Positions 6,289 through 8,887 of a stretch of DNA of 8,887 nt are shown piece by piece. The stretch is from positions 1 to 8,887 of the forward strand of contig JAENJB010000035.1 in assembly GCA_016844565.1 (NCBI GenBank). The letters run 5' to 3'. The notes below the pieces were generated by a model, which saw nothing but the letters and a program-made list of their open reading frames with translations, ran no database searches and was not told the origin of the DNA. A program made the translations under genes and the position numbers. Source of the DNA: Dehalococcoidia bacterium (GTDB taxonomy: Bacteria > Chloroflexota > Dehalococcoidia > JAENJB01). Each line of letters opens with the position of its first letter. Position 1 is the stretch's first letter.

Positions 6289-7694
6289 AGGCCCGGCGTT
6301 GCGCGATACGTGCGGCAGCACTCTATGAAGCGGGGGGCCATGCCAGGCAGGCTGCCCATGTGCAGGTGAATGTAAGAGGCCAGCGTGTTCCCTTGCAGGA
6401 AGCCCTCCCGGCCAGGGTGGGGCGCCAGCATCTGGTAGGCGTTCATCTCCGTCCCATTGGCATCCATCGCCGACCAGTGGAACTCGTGGCCGCGCACCTC
6501 TTCTCCACGGCGCATGAGAGGGCTGTCCTCCAGGGCGCGCACCTGCCGGTAACCCAGGGTCAGCTTCTTGCCCTCGAGGTGGGAGGAAAAGGGGAAGGCC
6601 CCCACCATGGCGTGTTCACGGCCCTCGAAATCCCGGATGCTACGTCCGAGATACATCAGTCCTCCGCATTCGGCATAGATGGGCAGCCCGCGTTCTGCGG
6701 CCTCCCTTACCTCCCGTTTCAGGTTCTCATTGGCGGCCAGCTCGACCGCGTACAGCTCGGGAAAGCCGCCGCCCAGGTAGATGCCGGAGACGTCAGGGGG
6801 CAGATGGCTGTCGGCCAGGGGACTGAAGGGGGCCAGCTCCGCTCCCCAGGCTTCGAGCAGGTCCAGGCTGTCCTGATAGTAGAAGCTGAAGGCTTTATCC
6901 CGGGCTACAGCCACCCGGACGCGGGCAATCCCGATGAAATCGTCCCGATAGGATCGGGAGGGGAACAGCCCTGCCTTTCCATCCTTTGGGGAAGGGAGGG
7001 TGGGCACCTTGGCGTTGGCGGCCAGCCTCAGCAGGCCGGGTATATCCACCGTGGCCTTCACCTGGGCGGACAGCCGCTCATAGAAGTCCGTTTCGGCCGG
7101 TTCCTCAACCGTGGGTATGAGTCCCAGGTGTCTCTCCCGCAACCGGAGGTCGTCGCGCCGGGGCAGATATCCGAAGACAGGGACGCCGGCGGAGCTTTCG
7201 ATTGCTTCCTTGCACAGCTTGAAGTGCCTCTCGCCGCTGACGTTGTTGAGAATGGCCCCGGCCAGGTTGAGGTCGGGCTCGAAGTCCCTGTAACCCGAGA
7301 CCATGGCAGCCAGGCTCCGCGACGCCCCGGCGGCGTTCACCACCAGCACTGTGGGGGCGGCCAGTAGCTTGGCCAGCTCGGCGGTGCTGCCCTCCCCGGT
7401 GGTGGGCGAGCGACCATCGTAGAGGCCCATCACCCCCTCCACCAGAGCGATATCCTTGCCTCTCATGGCGCGGGAGAACAGCTCCAGGGTGCTCTCCGGG
7501 GAAAGGAGCCAGGTGTCCAGGTTGCGGGAGGGCGTGCCGGTGGCCTTCGTATGGTAGGTGGGGTCGATATAGTCCGGGCCGGCTTTGAAAGGCTGCACCT
7601 TAAGTCCGAGGTCCGCCAGGGCCATGGCGAGGCCTGTTACCAGGGTGGTCTTGCCCACCCCGCTGGCGGTGCCGGCGATGACCAGGACTTTCAA
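6240..7694 (-). CDS. cbiA: Cobyrinate a,c-diamide synthase (CbiA/CobB)
   Basis: A 484-residue amidotransferase that amidates the a and c carboxylates of (adenosyl)cobyrinate with glutamine and ATP. The N-terminal ATPase domain has GTASGVGKTT (8-17), FKAGPDYIDPTYHT (36-49) and VEGVMGLYDG (85-94). The glutaminase-like domain has IYLGGGFPE (305-313), the nucleophile Cys343 in YAECGGLMYLG, and His residues in YIHLHMG (441-447). The start is TTG at 7694-7692 with GGAG 7 bases upstream; an ATG just before it meets a stop at once. Two oddities stand out. The interdomain linker (about 231-252) is enlarged and contains a palindrome-coded SRSYRD. The last 15 residues, SLRGVRRRRTTKQSR, come from a family A repeat. 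Without them the length is about 469, near the family norm. Both changes avoid catalytic motifs, so activity is probably kept. The name cobB is equivalent in aerobic nomenclature. Confidence 0.96.
   Translation of the reverse strand: MKVLVIAGTASGVGKTTLVTGLAMALADLGLKVQPFKAGPDYIDPTYHTKATGTPSRNLDTWLLSPESTLELFSRAMRGKDIALVEGVMGLYDGRSPTTGEGSTAELAKLLAAPTVLVVNAAGASRSLAAMVSGYRDFEPDLNLAGAILNNVSGERHFKLCKEAIESSAGVPVFGYLPRRDDLRLRERHLGLIPTVEEPAETDFYERLSAQVKATVDIPGLLRLAANAKVPTLPSPKDGKAGLFPSRSYRDDFIGIARVRVAVARDKAFSFYYQDSLDLLEAWGAELAPFSPLADSHLPPDVSGIYLGGGFPELYAVELAANENLKREVREAAERGLPIYAECGGLMYLGRSIRDFEGREHAMVGAFPFSSHLEGKKLTLGYRQVRALEDSPLMRRGEEVRGHEFHWSAMDANGTEMNAYQMLAPHPGREGFLQGNTLASYIHLHMGSLPGMAPRFIECCRTYRATPGLSLRGVRRRRTTKQSR
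6943..6959. repeat. Small palindrome within the cbiA linker region
   Basis: Perfect 7-base arms TCCCGAT (6943-6949) and ATCGGGA (6953-6959) enclose a 3-base loop. It encodes SRSYRD (residues 246-251) in the linker between the two CbiA domains. A near-identical palindrome (TCCCGA/TCGGGA) sits inside the family A copy at 6196-6211. Confidence 0.5.
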
Positions 7695-7727
7695 CCTACT
7701 TCTCCATGCCCGCTCGCCACTTCTTCA

Positions 7728-7804
7728 CCCTCACCCTCGCCCTCTCCCGTCTAGGGAGAGGGGATAATTCTCTCTCCCCTGGCGGGAGAGAGTTAGAGTG
7801 AGGG
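7728..7804. repeat. Family B element: two hairpins inside a closing stem (cobO-cbiA gap)
   Basis: The first hairpin has 9-base arms CCCTCTCCC (7740-7748) and GGGAGAGGG (7754-7762). The second has 9-base arms CTCTCTCCC (7770-7778) and GGGAGAGAG (7784-7792). Outer bases CCCTCAC (7728-7734) and GTGAGGG (7798-7804) can close the whole into a three-way junction. The right half (7771-7804) recurs at 8756-8789 with 3 differences in 34. It fills most of the 130-base gap between cobO and cbiA. Confidence 0.8.
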
Positions 7805-7824
7805 GGCAAAATCGGCAGTCATAT

Positions 7825-8373
7825 CTAGAACTCGATCCCCCGCTGGGCCTTGATGCCCTTCCGGAGAGGGTGCTTGACCTCGTGCATCTCGGTAACCAGG
7901 TCGGCGAACTCGATGAGCTCGGGCGGGACATCGCGGCCGGTAATAACCACATGCATTCCCCAGGGGCGAGAGCGCAACACCTTGAGCACTTCCTCCACAG
8001 GTATCCAGCCGTATTGCAACGGATAGCTGAGCTCGTCCAGGATGAGGATTTCGTATTCTCCCGAGGCGAGCTTCTCCCTGGCAATCCCCCAGAGTTGCAA
8101 GGCCAGGGCCCGGCTCTTCTCTATGTCTTTGGAGGTCCGGGTGAAGCCGGCGCCCAGGGGCGTAATCTCCAGTCCCAGCAGCCTGGCCGCCCGGTGCTCA
8201 CCGAAGTTCGAGCGCGAATGCTTGATGAACTGGAGCATAGCCGCCTTCATCCCGTGACCGCGGGCTCTCATCAGAAGGCCCAGGGCGGCGGTGGTCTTTC
8301 CTTTACCGTGGCCGGTGAAAACTATCACCAGTCCGATGGCCACTTTCCCGGCCTGGTTGCTGTCTTCAGTCAT
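7825..8373 (-). CDS. cobO: Corrinoid adenosyltransferase (CobO/BtuR/CobA family)
   Basis: A 182-residue enzyme, normal for the family. It transfers the 5'-deoxyadenosyl group of ATP to the Co(I) corrinoid in the cytoplasm, early in this segment of the pathway or during salvage. The P-loop variant GHGKGKTT is at 21-28 and the Walker B-like ILDELSYPL at 111-119. The conserved C-terminal run from VVITGRDVPPELIEFADLV through EMHEVKHPLRKGIKAQRGIEF fits CobO/BtuR. The reading frame extends 48 codons further upstream (to 8517), but that part is made from the riboswitch terminator and leader. I therefore choose the ATG at 8373-8371, directly before TEDSNQAGKVAIGLVIVFTG. The ribosome site is weak (GAGAG about 11 bases away). 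It is the first gene of the operon, directly under riboswitch control. Confidence 0.95.
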   Translation of the reverse strand: MTEDSNQAGKVAIGLVIVFTGHGKGKTTAALGLLMRARGHGMKAAMLQFIKHSRSNFGEHRAARLLGLEITPLGAGFTRTSKDIEKSRALALQLWGIAREKLASGEYEILILDELSYPLQYGWIPVEEVLKVLRSRPWGMHVVITGRDVPPELIEFADLVTEMHEVKHPLRKGIKAQRGIEF

Positions 8374-8426
8374 GATCGGTTCTACTCTCTCTGTCCTTCT
8401 TGCGTCTTGTGCCACGAGAGGTCCCC

Positions 8427-8461
8427 AGAAAAAATAAACCCCCACCTCATCAGGTGGGGGG
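8427..8461 (-). terminator. Intrinsic terminator of the cobalamin riboswitch expression platform
   Basis: On the minus strand, a perfect 9-base stem with arms CCCCCACCT/AGGTGGGGG (8439-8447 and 8452-8460) and a 4-base loop is followed at once by TTTATTTTTTCT (8427-8438). This is a textbook rho-independent terminator. It lies between the cobalamin aptamer and cobO, about 55 bases upstream of the cobO start, so it can act as the off switch of the operon. Confidence 0.92.
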
Positions 8462-8511
8462 ACTTCGGAGCAATGAAAAGTCCTACCCCTCCCCCGCGGA
8501 GGATTGTAGGA
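8460..8511 (-). promoter_or_regulatory. Alternative hairpins between aptamer and terminator
   Basis: Two stems share bases and so exclude each other. TCCTAC (8506-8511) pairs with GTAGGA (8481-8486), strengthened by an inner CCTCC/GGAGG stem (8498-8502 with 8488-8492). GGACTT (8479-8484) pairs with AAGTCC (8460-8465). The second also borders the terminator arm at 8460. This is the arrangement expected of a transcriptional expression platform, but which stem is the antiterminator is inference. Confidence 0.5.
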
Positions 8512-8515
8512 TGTC

Positions 8516-8628
8516 ACGAGGCTGGCGTTCTGGCTTTCCGTTGGAAGCGGATTACAGCGGCGCGGCCGCGTCGGATTCTCACCGACTTGCTATCCAGTCA
8601 GGCCCTCGGTTGCCCTCGGGCACCTCGC
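8516..8628 (-). promoter_or_regulatory. Cobalamin riboswitch aptamer
   Basis: Read on the minus strand, the leader carries the conserved blocks of the cobalamin aptamer in order. These are AGGTGCCC with a later GGGC partner, ATAGCAAGTCGGTGAGAATCC (the form of the ATAGGGAA...GGTGAAAATCC core), GACGCGGCCGCGCCGCTGTAA (matching GC-G-CCCGC-ACTGTAA), and the B12-box-like GCCAGAACGCCAGCC (consensus AGCCAGGAGACCTGCC). GCGAGG (8623-8628) and CCTCGT (8516-8521) can close it. The peripheral arm between CTGTAA and the B12 box is reduced to a tiny UCCG/CGGA hairpin, giving a compact aptamer. The terminator 55 bases downstream implies repression by cobalamin. Exact ends are approximate. Confidence 0.9.
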
Positions 8629-8650
8629 TTCATCTATTCAATTGGGGGTT

Positions 8651-8679
8651 ACTATACACCGTCACGGTGGCGGGGTCAA
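8651..8679 (-). promoter_or_regulatory. Predicted promoter of the cobalamin operon
   Basis: On the minus strand, a -35 TTGACC (8674-8679) and a -10 TATAGT (8651-8656) are exactly 17 bases apart. This places the transcription start near 8644, just upstream of the riboswitch, and gives a leader of about 270 bases. The spacer is almost filled by a perfect palindrome CACCGT-G-ACGGTG (8657-8669), a possible operator. Confidence 0.75.
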
Positions 8680-8714
8680 TGACGTTGTCGAGACTGTTTG
8701 GCAACCCTGGCTGC

Positions 8715-8745
8715 CGTTGCGAGGTGCGAAGCTCCAAAGCAATCC
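8715..8745. repeat. Decayed family A half-element
   Basis: CGTTGCGAGG (8715-8724) differs by one base from the family A end, and AAAGCAATCC nearby recalls the nested GAAGCAATC block. There is no matching right half. It looks like a degenerate remnant upstream of the operon promoter. Confidence 0.4.
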
Positions 8746-8755
8746 GTCCCCGTGT

Positions 8756-8789
8756 TCTCTCCCCTGGAGGGGGAGAGTTAGAGAGAGGG
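8756..8789. repeat. Family B half-element upstream of the operon promoter
   Basis: Thirty-four bases starting TCTCTCCCCTGG match 7771-7804 at all but 3 positions, including the conserved GTTAGAG tail. It forms a CTCTCCC/GGGAGAG-type hairpin. Apart from this copy, the half-element at 8715-8745 and a possible promoter near 8825-8853, I see nothing in 8680-8887. Confidence 0.7.
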
Positions 8790-8824
8790 ATGCTTCTTCG
8801 ATCCGGTCTCCCGGCAGGATTGAT

Positions 8825-8853
8825 TTGACTAAGCGACAGTTTGGCTGGATAGT
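8825..8853 (+). promoter_or_regulatory. Possible outward-facing promoter at the right edge
   Basis: On the plus strand, TTGACT (8825-8830) and GATAGT (8848-8853) are 17 bases apart. An ATG at 8863 opens a frame MLIVIFGL to the window edge, which could be a hydrophobic N-terminus, but it has no ribosome site and would be nearly leaderless. This is weak evidence. Confidence 0.25.
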
Positions 8854-8887
8854 TATACAAACATGTTGATTGTTATATTCGGGCTTA

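Noticed and set aside
6360..7367. A 335-residue open frame on the plus strand
   Set aside because: It lies wholly opposite cbiA, has no family motif and low-complexity composition, and is an artefact of GC-rich coding on the other strand.
8374..8517. A 48-residue N-terminal extension of CobO from an upstream start
   Set aside because: The extra codons are read from the riboswitch terminator hairpin, its T-run and the leader. The family N-terminus begins near the ATG at 8373.
7798..8682. A 294-residue open frame on the plus strand
   Set aside because: It runs antisense through cobO, the terminator and the riboswitch, and shows no recognisable domain.

Overview
The window is a GC-rich bacterial segment dominated by one minus-strand operon for the late steps of adenosylcobalamin (coenzyme B12) synthesis or corrinoid salvage. 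In transcription order, right to left, the genes are cobO (corrinoid adenosyltransferase), cbiA/cobB (a,c-diamide synthase), cobT (lower-ligand phosphoribosyltransferase), cbiB (adenosylcobinamide-phosphate synthase), cobD (threonine-phosphate decarboxylase) and cobQ/cbiP (cobyric acid synthase). A sigma70-type promoter (TTGACC-N17-TATAGT, 8651-8679), a compact cobalamin riboswitch (about 8516-8628) and an intrinsic terminator (8427-8461) precede cobO, so the operon is very probably switched off by transcription termination when cobalamin is plentiful.

Layout from the left: 1-150 is the 3' end of an unrecognised plus-strand gene, followed by a long hairpin (169-208). Next is a minus-strand hicBA toxin-antitoxin pair (272-741) with its own promoter (798-826), in DNA that looks AT-richer than the rest. 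The cob operon fills 968-8373 and its leader and control region fill 8374-8679. The last ~200 bases hold decayed repeat copies and a possible outward-facing promoter.

The genes cooperate as follows. CobO adenosylates the corrin. CbiA amidates side chains a and c, and CobQ amidates b, d, e and g. CobD makes the (R)-1-amino-2-propanol phosphate linker and CbiB attaches it. CobT activates the lower-ligand base. The guanylyltransferase (CobU/CobY) and cobalamin synthase (CobS) needed to finish the molecule are not in the window, nor are corrin-ring genes.

The most unusual feature is that every one of the five gaps between operon genes holds a palindromic repeat. Family A has GTCATTGCGAG...CTCGCAATGAC ends with nested GAAGCAATC/GATTGCTTC; family B consists of CCCTCTCCC-type hairpins. 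One family A copy runs into the 3' end of cbiA and supplies its last 15 codons and stop. I know such repeats from memory in Chloroflexota (Dehalococcoidia-like) and other uncultured anaerobe genomes. Together with GC-rich coding, frequent TTG starts and a corrinoid-centred operon, this makes an anaerobic Chloroflexota bacterium a reasonable but unproven guess.

I see no wholly new enzyme system. The second-look value lies in the repeats, the repeat-captured stop codon, the compact riboswitch with its alternative hairpins, and the palindrome inside the promoter spacer.
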